Source: an uncultured Christensenella sp. (GTDB taxonomy: Bacteria; Bacillota; Clostridia; Christensenellales; UBA3700). Taken from it: a DNA stretch of 11,907 nucleotides. The stretch is taken from positions 1,721 through 13,627 of the forward strand of contig CAJTKI010000044.1 in the NCBI GenBank assembly GCA_910576875.1, written 5' to 3'. Of this stretch, positions 6,704 through 11,907 are shown in pieces (position 1 is the stretch's first letter; every line of letters begins with the position of its first letter). The notes below the pieces were generated by a model that saw only the letters and a program-made list of their open reading frames with translations, searched no databases and had not been told where the DNA came from. The position numbers were made by a program, and so were the translations under genes.

Positions 6704-7413
6704 GAATATTGCCTGCGATCGATCTGATCGGCGGACAGGTCGTGCGTTTGACGCAAGGAGACTACGCGCGCGTCAGCGTGTACGACGACGATCCGGTGCG
6801 GGTCGCGATCGGCATGCGGGACAAGGGCGCGCGTTATCTGCATTTGGTGGATCTGGACGGCGCCAAGCGCGGCGCGGCGGTCAATCACGACGTGATCGGG
6901 CGCATCTGCAAAGAGAGCGGCTTACTGGTCGAGATCGGCGGCGGCATTCGTACGCGCGAGCAGATCGAGACGTATCTGCAATTGGGCGCGGACAAAGTGA
7001 TCTTGGGTACGGTCGCGATCCGCGATCCCGAGTTTACCCGCAATATGGCGCAGACGTACGGCGACGCGATCGCGGTCGGCGTGGACGCGCGCGACGGCAA
7101 AGTCGCCGTGCAAGGATGGTTGGAAGTCACGCAGACGGACGCGTTGGAGTTTTGCCGCAAATTATTCGAAGACGGCGTGCGGCAAATCATCTATACGGAC
7201 ATCGCGCGCGACGGCGCGATGCAGGGCGTCAACTTGCAGCCGTATCGGGCGCTTGCCGAGATACAGGGGCTGCGCGTGACCGCGTCCGGCGGCGTGTGTC
7301 GCGAAGAAGATTTGCGCGCGTTGCGCGAGATCGGTACGGACGGCGCGATCATCGGCAAGGCGTTGTATACGGGCGCGATTTCGCTCGAACGCGCTTTGAC
7401 TTATCGGGAGTAA
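6700..7413 (+). CDS. hisA: HisA, ProFAR isomerase
   Basis: HisA opens the aminoaldose ring of ProFAR to PRFAR by an Amadori rearrangement. It is a (beta-alpha)8 barrel of 237 residues with general-base Asp8 in 'LPAIDLIGG' and general-acid Asp129 in 'VGVDARDGKV'. Phosphate-binding loops are 'IGGGIRT' (79-85) and 'ASGGV' near the C-terminus. The paired half-barrel pattern shared with HisF is clear. The ATG overlaps the hisH stop (ATGA); the only ribosome-like run is GGGGG at 6690-6694, so coupling to hisH is likely. Because the window holds no separate TrpF, a dual HisA/TrpF (PriA) role cannot be excluded, but nothing seen favours it. Confidence 0.95.
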   Translation: MRILPAIDLIGGQVVRLTQGDYARVSVYDDDPVRVAIGMRDKGARYLHLVDLDGAKRGAAVNHDVIGRICKESGLLVEIGGGIRTREQIETYLQLGADKVILGTVAIRDPEFTRNMAQTYGDAIAVGVDARDGKVAVQGWLEVTQTDALEFCRKLFEDGVRQIIYTDIARDGAMQGVNLQPYRALAEIQGLRVTASGGVCREEDLRALREIGTDGAIIGKALYTGAISLERALTYRE

Positions 7414-7418
7414 TCGAC

Positions 7419-8177
7419 ATGTTGGCAAAACGCATCATACCTTGTCTGGATATTCGGGACGGGCGCGTCGTCAAGGGCGTCAATTTTCAGGGCGTGCGCG
7501 ACGTCGAGAGTCCCGTTCGGCTTGCGGAGTATTACAACCGTTCCGGCGCGGACGAGTTGGTATTCTACGACATTACCGCGTCGGCGGAAGGTCGGGGATT
7601 GTTCGGCGATATTCTCGAACAAGTCGCCGCGCAGATCTTTATCCCGTTGACGGTCGGCGGCGGCATTCGGACGTTGGACGATTTCGATCGCGTGCTCAAA
7701 CGCGGCGCGGACAAAGTGAGCGTCAACTCGGGCGCGATTGCGGATCCGTCGCTGATCGGCGCGGCGGCGCGCAAGTACGGCAGTCAGTGCGTCGTGCTGA
7801 GCATGGACGTCAAACGCGTGGACGGGCAGTTCCGACTCTTTGCCAAGGGCGGACGCGTGGATACGGGGATCGACGCGTTGCAATGGGCGCGCGACGGCGT
7901 CGCGGCGGGCGCGGGCGAGTTGGTCGTCAACAGCATCGATACGGACGGCGTGCGCGGCGGATTCGATTTGCAAATGCTGCAAGCGGTCTGCGACGTGGCG
8001 GACGTGCCCGTGATCGCATCGGGCGGGGCCGGAAACGCGCAGGATTTCGTGACGCTGTTCGAGCAGGTGCCGCAGGCGGACGCGGGGCTTGCCGCATCGA
8101 TATTTCATTGGAAAGAAGTGCGCATCGACGAATTGAAACGTACGCTGCGCGCGCATAAAATTCCCGTCCGACTGTGA
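7419..8177 (+). CDS. hisF: HisF, cyclase subunit of IGP synthase
   Basis: HisF uses the ammonia delivered by HisH to turn PRFAR into imidazole-glycerol phosphate and AICAR, the latter returning to purine synthesis. The 252-residue (beta-alpha)8 barrel begins 'MLAKRIIPCLDIRDGRVVKGV'-like and has both catalytic aspartates, Asp11 in 'CLDI' and Asp130 in 'LSMDVKR'. The phosphate loops 'VGGGIRT' (79-85) and 'ASGGAGN' are present. The ATG at 7419 is five bases after the hisA stop and follows GGGAG (7406-7410), which overlaps the end of hisA. Length and motifs are normal for the family. Confidence 0.97.
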   Translation: MLAKRIIPCLDIRDGRVVKGVNFQGVRDVESPVRLAEYYNRSGADELVFYDITASAEGRGLFGDILEQVAAQIFIPLTVGGGIRTLDDFDRVLKRGADKVSVNSGAIADPSLIGAAARKYGSQCVVLSMDVKRVDGQFRLFAKGGRVDTGIDALQWARDGVAAGAGELVVNSIDTDGVRGGFDLQMLQAVCDVADVPVIASGGAGNAQDFVTLFEQVPQADAGLAASIFHWKEVRIDELKRTLRAHKIPVRL

Positions 8178-8199
8178 CGGATAAGGAGCGTAACATTAT

Positions 8200-8847
8200 A
8201 TGGTAGACATCGATCGGATTCGGTTCGACGCGCAGGGACTCGTGCCCGCGATCGTGCAGGACTATTATACGAAGAAGGTACTGACGCTCGCGTATATGAA
8301 TCGCGAGAGTTTGGAGATCAGCATACGCGAAAACCGCACGTGCTTTTGGAGTCGTTCGCGCAAATGTCTGTGGCGCAAGGGCGAGAGCAGCGGCAACGTG
8401 CAGCATATCGTCGATATCGTCGCGGACTGCGATGCGGACGCGCTGGTCGTGCAGGTCGTCAAAGAAGGTCCCGCATGCCATTTGGGGACGGACAGTTGTT
8501 TTAGCGATCCTATCTATACCGCGCCCGATCGCGTGCCGTTTGCGATGGACGGGTTGTACGACATGCTCGTCGGACGCAAAGAAAGCAAAAAGGAAGGATC
8601 GTATACGACGTATCTGTTCGAGAGCGGAACGGACAAGATCTTGAAGAAAGTCGGCGAAGAGTGCACCGAGGTCATCATCGGCGCAAAGAACGACAGCAAG
8701 GAAGAGACCGTATACGAGATCGCGGATCTGTGCTATCACGTGATGGTGTTGATGGTGCATATGGGGATTCGGATCGACGACGTCGTTGCGGAATTGGCAA
8801 AACGCCACGTCGTGGACAAAAAAGTCAAACAACAGCGCATGCAGTAA
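8200..8847 (+). CDS. hisIE: HisIE, fused phosphoribosyl-AMP cyclohydrolase and phosphoribosyl-ATP pyrophosphatase
   Basis: This bifunctional protein catalyses steps two and three: the C-terminal HisE part removes pyrophosphate from phosphoribosyl-ATP and the N-terminal HisI part opens the adenine ring. In the HisI part (residues 1 to about 112) 'YMNRESLE', 'FWSRSRKCLWRKGESSGN', 'DCDAD' (76-80) and 'CHLGTDSC' (93-100) are seen; Cys77, Cys93 and Cys100 are the expected zinc ligands. The HisE part (about 118-215) has the MazG-like helices 'VGEECTEVIIGAKN' (151-164) and 'ETVYEIADLCYHVMV' (169-183). The 22-base gap after hisF is the longest within the his genes, and AAGGAG (8183-8188) sits eleven bases from the ATG, a long spacing that may lower translation. 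Confidence 0.96.
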   Translation: MVDIDRIRFDAQGLVPAIVQDYYTKKVLTLAYMNRESLEISIRENRTCFWSRSRKCLWRKGESSGNVQHIVDIVADCDADALVVQVVKEGPACHLGTDSCFSDPIYTAPDRVPFAMDGLYDMLVGRKESKKEGSYTTYLFESGTDKILKKVGEECTEVIIGAKNDSKEETVYEIADLCYHVMVLMVHMGIRIDDVVAELAKRHVVDKKVKQQRMQ

Positions 8848-8873
8848 AACTGCCGCGCGACGGGGGTGAGCCG

Positions 8874-9947
8874 ATGCAGATGGATCGAAAGAACAATATA
8901 TTGCGCGTTGCGGTCGTCGTCGTATACGGGTTGTTGGCGTTGACGTTCGTGATACCGCTGATCGTGACGGCGATCATGTACCGCGCGGTCTTCGGCGGCA
9001 GAGCGGAGCCGTTGAGCAAAGTGCCGGATATGTCCGATTATCCCGATCTGACGGCAAAGGACGTGCGTTTCGGCGGCAGACGCGGGGATAAACTTGCGGG
9101 GACGTTCTACCGTCTGCGCGACAACGACGCGCCCAAAGCGCTGGTGCTGGTCGGACACGGGATCGGTTGCAGCCGCGTCGGGTATATGAATCGCAGCGCG
9201 TATTTTGCGCGCAAAGGCTATTTGGTATTCGCATTCGACATGACCGGCACGGCGGACAGCAAGGGCGCATCGCTCGTGGGGCTGCCGCAGTCGCAGATCG
9301 ATATGGAGCGCGCGATCGCGTATCTGCAACAGTCGGAATACGCGCATCTGCCGCTATTGGTATACGGACACAGTTGGAGCGGGTATGCGAGCGCCAATAT
9401 GCTCAACGACCGTTTGCAAGGGCTGACGGCGATCGCGACGTTGAGCGGATTCGACAACGCATGGGATATCATGGCGATGCAGGGATACCGCTACGCCGGC
9501 AAGCTCATGCTGTTGATCAAACCTTGGATGTATTTGTATCAGGGACTGCGCTTCGGCAAGCGCGCGTTTTATACCGGCATGGGCGGGGTCAACCGCTACG
9601 GGGGCAAGGTGCTGATCAGCCACAGCAAGGACGATCCGACCGTCCCGTACGAGATCTCGGTCTGCGCGCGCCGCGCGGCGTGCACCAATCCGAATGCGGA
9701 ATTCGTCGTCTTTACCGACCGCGGGCATACGATGTCGCGTACGCTCGACGCCGAAGCGCGGATCAACGCCGATGCGGCGGGCAAGTGGTATGACGTGCCG
9801 CGCGGCAAGGACAATCTGTTTCGATACAACGTCGAGATGCATTATGCCTGGTCGGAGAAAGAGATCGTGTATGCGACGGACGATGCGTTTATGGACGTAG
9901 TCGAAGACTTCTTTGCGCGGGCGCTCGCAGCCGAACAGGCGCGCTAA
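8874..9947 (+). CDS. Membrane-anchored alpha/beta hydrolase (serine hydrolase), substrate unknown
   Basis: The 357-residue protein starts with a basic segment and one hydrophobic helix (about residues 11-36) that should act as a signal anchor, placing the catalytic domain outside the membrane. The fold signature follows: 'LVLVGHGIG' (90-98, oxyanion region), the nucleophile elbow 'YGHSWSG' with Ser167, 'SHSKDDPTVP' with a likely catalytic Asp254, and 'DRGHTM' with His285. The elbow reads G-H-S-W-S rather than the usual G-x-S-x-G, a small change that many relatives tolerate. The triad looks complete, so an esterase, lipase or acyltransferase-like activity is likely. It lies 26 bases after hisIE with no terminator between, so it is probably the tenth gene of the operon. 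ATG 8874 is preferred to ATG 8880 because GGGGGTGA lies at 8862-8869. Confidence 0.85.
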   Translation: MQMDRKNNILRVAVVVVYGLLALTFVIPLIVTAIMYRAVFGGRAEPLSKVPDMSDYPDLTAKDVRFGGRRGDKLAGTFYRLRDNDAPKALVLVGHGIGCSRVGYMNRSAYFARKGYLVFAFDMTGTADSKGASLVGLPQSQIDMERAIAYLQQSEYAHLPLLVYGHSWSGYASANMLNDRLQGLTAIATLSGFDNAWDIMAMQGYRYAGKLMLLIKPWMYLYQGLRFGKRAFYTGMGGVNRYGGKVLISHSKDDPTVPYEISVCARRAACTNPNAEFVVFTDRGHTMSRTLDAEARINADAAGKWYDVPRGKDNLFRYNVEMHYAWSEKEIVYATDDAFMDVVEDFFARALAAEQAR

Positions 9948-9949
9948 GC

Positions 9950-10441
9950 ATGTACGTATTTTGGATCGCGCGCCGATCGGCGACTGCGGACTGGGCGCCG
10001 ATCGCATTGGCATTGTATCGCAAATGGAGCGGACGCGCGGTCGGGGAATTGCGCCATGCGCCCAACGGTCGCCCGATCGCGGACGGCGCATATATCTCCG
10101 TCTCGCATACGGACGGCATGAGCGCGATCGCTTTGGCGGACGTGCCGGTCGGGATCGACGTGGAGCGCAAGGATCGCCCGATCTCGCAGGCGTTGGGGAC
10201 GATCGCAGATTGGACGCGCAAAGAAGCGTATGCCAAGATGCGGGGCAGCGGCTTGACCGGACAGATCGTGCGCGGCGACGTGCCGATCGCGCCGTATGCG
10301 GAGTTGGACGTATCCGCGGAGCACGTCGCGACCGTGTGTTGCGCAGATACGGTGCGCTGGGTGTATCGCGTGCCGGAAGATCTGCCGAGTATCGGAAGCG
10401 GCAACGCAGACGCGGATGTCGGCATCCGAGACAAACGATGA
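9950..10441 (+). CDS. Compact Sfp-type 4'-phosphopantetheinyl transferase
   Basis: This family moves the phosphopantetheine arm of coenzyme A onto a serine of carrier proteins. The 163-residue protein shows 'RPIADGAYISVSHTDG' (41-56), the magnesium-binding 'GIDVE' with Asp70 and Glu72, and 'WTRKEAYAK' with Glu92. The stretch between 'GIDVE' and 'WTRKEA' is only about 20 residues, against roughly 40 in Bacillus Sfp, so the helix carrying the usual 'RFFS-E' segment seems to be missing. It starts two bases after the hydrolase stop with no clear ribosome site, implying coupling. The next gene encodes an acyl carrier protein, the obvious substrate. It could be the cell's general activating enzyme or one for a special carrier protein; the sequence does not decide. 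Confidence 0.85.
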   Translation: MYVFWIARRSATADWAPIALALYRKWSGRAVGELRHAPNGRPIADGAYISVSHTDGMSAIALADVPVGIDVERKDRPISQALGTIADWTRKEAYAKMRGSGLTGQIVRGDVPIAPYAELDVSAEHVATVCCADTVRWVYRVPEDLPSIGSGNADADVGIRDKR

Positions 10442-10445
10442 TTTT

Positions 10446-10477
10446 GCGCATGCGTTACGCGTCCGCGTGATATGCGC
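10446..10477 (+). other. Strong hairpin after the transferase gene, without a U-tract
   Basis: GCGCAT (10446-10451) pairs with ATGCGC (10472-10477), and inside it GTTACGC (10454-10460) pairs with GCGTGAT (10465-10471) around the loop GTCC, with a two-base bulge on the left side. No T-run follows, so it is not a typical terminator. It may slow polymerase, protect the 3' end of the operon mRNA or be chance in GC-rich DNA. Confidence 0.35.
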
Positions 10478-10496
10478 GGCGCGCGTACGTTGGGGA

Positions 10497-10525
10497 TTGA
10501 CAGATTGCCCGATCGGGTGTATAAT
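10497..10525 (+). promoter_or_regulatory. Perfect-consensus promoter of the acyl carrier protein gene
   Basis: TTGACA (10497-10502), a 17-base spacer and TATAAT (10520-10525) match the sigma-A consensus at all twelve positions. The start is expected near 10532, giving a leader of about 34 bases. This promises strong constitutive expression, as expected for an abundant carrier protein. Confidence 0.92.
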
Positions 10526-10565
10526 AACCAAAGTATCACAGCAGGGCTATGCCCGAAGGAAGGGA

Positions 10566-10796
10566 ATGATGCAACAGACTTTTGAACAACTGCGTACGAT
10601 TATTTGCGGGATCTTGAGCGTCGACGCCGATCAGGTGACGATGGAGACCAATTTGATCGAAGATTTGCAAGCGGATTCGCTGGACGTCGTCGAGATTATC
10701 ATGCAGGTCGAGAATACATTCGGCGTCGAGGTCGAAGACGAAGACGCGGACAAGTTTAAGACGATCGGAGACGTCGTCGCGTATTTGGAAAAGTAA
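10566..10796 (+). CDS. acpP: Acyl carrier protein
   Basis: Acyl carrier protein holds growing acyl chains on a phosphopantetheine arm during fatty acid synthesis in the cytoplasm. The 76-residue acidic protein fits the family in length and in its four-helix pattern. The modified serine is Ser38 in 'DLQADSLDVVE' (family: 'DLGADSLDxVE'); the glutamine for glycine two residues before the Ala is a mild change. The end, 'EDADKFKTIGDVVAYLEK', is typical of fatty-acid-type carrier proteins. Two ATGs stand in tandem (10566 and 10569); AAGGAAGGG at 10556-10564 serves either, so the protein may be 75 or 76 residues. It has its own promoter and terminator and sits next to a phosphopantetheinyl transferase. 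A role in a polyketide or other pathway is possible but no such genes are seen. Confidence 0.93.
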   Translation: MMQQTFEQLRTIICGILSVDADQVTMETNLIEDLQADSLDVVEIIMQVENTFGVEVEDEDADKFKTIGDVVAYLEK

Positions 10797-10812
10797 ATTG
10801 CTTTGCAGGATC

Positions 10813-10841
10813 GGACAACCCCTTGGCGGGTTGTCCTTTTT
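10813..10841 (+). terminator. Intrinsic terminator after the acyl carrier protein gene
   Basis: A perfect nine-base-pair stem, GGACAACCC (10813-10821) with GGGTTGTCC (10828-10836), has the loop CTTGGC and is followed by TTTTT (10837-10841). It lies 16 bases after the stop codon. Confidence 0.95.
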
Positions 10842-10961
10842 GTTGCGCCGAATCTATCGGGCGCGCGACGCAGTCGATATCGTACGCGGGATCGAACGTC
10901 GGCGGGAAAGTGCAAATTTGCGGATATAGAAGATCTGTTATTCGATTGTTTTTACAAAGAA
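10842..10961. other. Gene-free stretch between the terminator and the left inverted site
   Basis: I see no credible gene, promoter or RNA here. The base composition shifts from GC-rich to AT-rich at about 10910. The frame open from 10803 has no ribosome site, runs through the terminator and both the inverted sites' surroundings, and is not coding. Confidence 0.6.
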
Positions 10962-10996
10962 AAAAGTTCATGGAATATGCTATTCCATGAACTTTT
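10962..10996 (+). repeat. Left palindromic site of a putative invertible element (also a strong hairpin)
   Basis: This is a perfect 16-base-pair inverted repeat with a TGC centre. Seen as a recombinase core site it has arms AGTTCATGGAA (10965-10975) and TTCCATGAACT (10983-10993) around the 7-base spacer TATGCTA (10976-10982). A related site lies in opposite orientation at 11111-11141. Read leftward the hairpin is followed by TTTTTTCTTTG, so on the minus strand it is also a plausible terminator; rightward it is followed by TTTTCTCT. Confidence 0.85.
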
Positions 10997-11140
10997 CTCT
11001 TATTATCTTATTCTTTTGCGTAGGCAAAGTCAAGTCAAAACGGATTTATTTGCCGTCGCGCCATATTTTGGAAGTCGTTTTTCGCATATTTAAGTCTTAA
11101 TTTACTCAATAAGTTCATGGAATAGCATATTATACGAACT
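10965..11140. mobile_element. Putative invertible promoter segment (inverton)
   Basis: Two 11-7-11 sites in head-to-head orientation bound about 118 bases of AT-rich, non-coding DNA that contains one good promoter pointing left. Their spacers, TATGCTA and TAGCATA, are reverse complements, and the inner arms match exactly, as needed for site-specific inversion that leaves the sites unchanged. No recombinase gene is in the window. Inversion is inferred; a pair of unrelated hairpins or a REPIN/MITE-like relic would be the main alternatives. Confidence 0.6.
11005..11033 (-). promoter_or_regulatory. Promoter inside the invertible segment, now pointing left
   Basis: On the minus strand TTGACT (11033-11028, five of six) is followed by a 17-base spacer and TAAGAT (11010-11005, four of six). 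The start would be near 10998, immediately before the left hairpin with its U-rich tail, so transcripts should end at once. If the segment flipped about its centre, the boxes would lie near 11072-11100 on the plus strand, about 95 bases before the ATG at 11200. Confidence 0.6.
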
Positions 11141-11141
11141 T
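11111..11141 (+). repeat. Right inverted site of the putative invertible element
   Basis: The arms AGTTCATGGAA (11112-11122) and TTATACGAACT (11130-11140) flank the 7-base spacer TAGCATA (11123-11129). The 21 bases 11111-11131 are an exact reverse complement of 10974-10994. The outer right arm has diverged, so the RNA hairpin here is interrupted by A-C and G-A mismatches and should be weaker than the left one. Confidence 0.85.
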
Positions 11142-11199
11142 TTTCGGGACGTTGTTTTGCGGGGTTCGGAACAAGAAATAACGGTAGGACGGAGCAAGT

Positions 11200-11907
11200 A
11201 TGCAAAAGATCAAATATCGAATTATTGAAATTATAATAATTATTGGAATTCTAATATCGATACTGTACGGAGTATTGTCCCATACAGGGCATGTTTTTGC
11301 ATTTACCAATACCAATATAAACGATTCGACGACGGTATCTGTGGATGAGTTGTTGCTGGAAGGTTACGATGCGGGAGCAACCAAGCCGAAAGTATTTAAT
11401 GGCGAGACGTTTTGGGCGTTGATCGACGCGTTGCGCGGTGCGGGAGAAGAAGATGCCGATATCGCGGATTTGTCTGCCAAAGATGCGGCGGCGATTCGTG
11501 CGATCAACGGCGGCAAAGATATTGTCGCAATAATCGACGGCAAGAAGTGGACGGTGACGGATCTGCGTAAATTGGACAACGGACAGGTCATCGCGACGAT
11601 GTGGCTGGCGACGAGCGCGGAGACATCGCAGTGGAATCCGTGGTATGCGAATACGCCGACGGACGCATATCCGAGCAATATGTACAGTACAAGTTATATC
11701 CGTGCGAATGCGCTCAACAGCGGCGGATGCGGGTATGTTGCAAACGAAACGGATGCAAAAGAAGCGACCAAAAAGTTGACTCCGATCGCGCAAAGCGCGG
11801 GTCACCAATATGCGAAGTTTACGATGCAGTCAGTTAAGGATGGTGGTCGTGAATTGTCGTTGCTCGATTATATCGTGCAACCGAAAGACGTCGCGTATCA
11901 GGGAACG
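11200..11907 (+). CDS. Exported, probably surface-associated protein of unknown function (3' end outside window)
   Basis: The frame is open from ATG 11200 to the end of the window (236 residues, incomplete). GGAG at 11191-11194 lies five bases before the start. The N-terminus is a signal peptide or anchor: MQKIKYR followed by a very hydrophobic run (about residues 8-26), with a possible cleavage after 'HVFA' (31-34). The early codons are AT-rich, the rest resemble the other genes. The middle contains 'IDGKKWTVTDLRKLDNGQV' (112-130), then 'WLATSAETSQWNPWY' (135-149) and 'YPSNMYSTSYIRANALN' (157-173), a pattern I associate with large uncharacterised exported proteins of gut Firmicutes, though I cannot name a domain with certainty. 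No clear plus-strand promoter precedes it in the present orientation, which ties its expression to the upstream invertible segment. Confidence 0.8.
   Translation, partial: MQKIKYRIIEIIIIIGILISILYGVLSHTGHVFAFTNTNINDSTTVSVDELLLEGYDAGATKPKVFNGETFWALIDALRGAGEEDADIADLSAKDAAAIRAINGGKDIVAIIDGKKWTVTDLRKLDNGQVIATMWLATSAETSQWNPWYANTPTDAYPSNMYSTSYIRANALNSGGCGYVANETDAKEATKKLTPIAQSAGHQYAKFTMQSVKDGGRELSLLDYIVQPKDVAYQGT

Noticed and set aside
6675..7418. Upstream extension of the hisF frame by about 250 codons through hisA
   Set aside because: The extension is an Arg-rich out-of-frame reading of hisA; the ATG at 7419 has a ribosome site and gives the normal HisF N-terminus with Asp11.
10803..11093. Open frame of 96 codons after the acyl carrier protein gene
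   Set aside because: It starts inside the terminator, has no ribosome site, crosses the left hairpin and has no recognisable protein features.
11068..11096. Plus-strand promoter within the inverted segment (TTGGAA, 17 bases, TAAGTC)
   Set aside because: The -10 box matches only three of six positions. A TATTAT at 11128-11133 is better but has no -35 box at the right distance.
10962..11141. CRISPR array or integron cassette sites
   Set aside because: There are only two repeat copies, in inverted orientation, with no regular spacers, no cas genes, no integrase and no GTTRRRY-type ends.
10962..11141. Insertion sequence or IS200/605-type remnant
   Set aside because: No transposase fragment and no target duplication is visible. 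A REPIN/MITE-like relic remains possible, but matched 7-base spacers fit site-specific recombination better.

Overview
The window looks like chromosomal DNA of a Gram-positive, low-complexity-genome bacterium, most likely an uncultured member of the Clostridia (Bacillota). The reasons are near-consensus sigma-A promoters with 17-base spacers, strong GGAGG-type ribosome sites, a short-form HisG that needs HisZ, a fused HisIE, and surface proteins of the BspA-like and Clostridia 'exported' types. This placement is an inference. The coding DNA is fairly GC-rich (many GCG and CGC codons), while roughly 10920-11290 is clearly AT-richer.

Layout. 1-458: C-terminal end of a BspA-like leucine-rich-repeat protein, closed by a hairpin terminator. 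546-1266: a one-gene unit for a small four-helix membrane protein of unknown function, with its own consensus promoter and terminator. 1374-10441: a tightly packed operon in the order hisZ-hisG-hisD-hisC-hisB-hisH-hisA-hisF-hisIE, followed without a visible terminator by a membrane-anchored alpha/beta hydrolase and a compact Sfp-type phosphopantetheinyl transferase. Most his junctions are ATGA overlaps or gaps under 10 bases. The nine his proteins cover every step from ATP + PRPP to histidine except histidinol-phosphate phosphatase, which is not in the window. The operon promoter carries a palindrome exactly in its spacer, which suggests repression by a DNA-binding protein rather than leader attenuation. 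10497-10841: an acyl carrier protein gene with a perfect promoter (TTGACA-17-TATAAT) and a textbook terminator; the transferase next door could activate it.

The most interesting part is 10962-11141. Two recombination-site-like elements, each with 11-base arms around a 7-base spacer, face each other in inverted orientation, and their spacers are exact reverse complements. Between them lies a good sigma-A promoter that at present points left, away from the gene, straight into a strong hairpin with a U-rich tail. Flipping the segment would aim that promoter at the next gene (11200 to beyond the window), which encodes a signal-peptide-bearing, probably surface-exposed protein. I read this as a candidate phase-variation switch (inverton), captured in the OFF state, probably worked by a tyrosine recombinase encoded elsewhere. 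The sequence supports the architecture; the switching itself is inferred.
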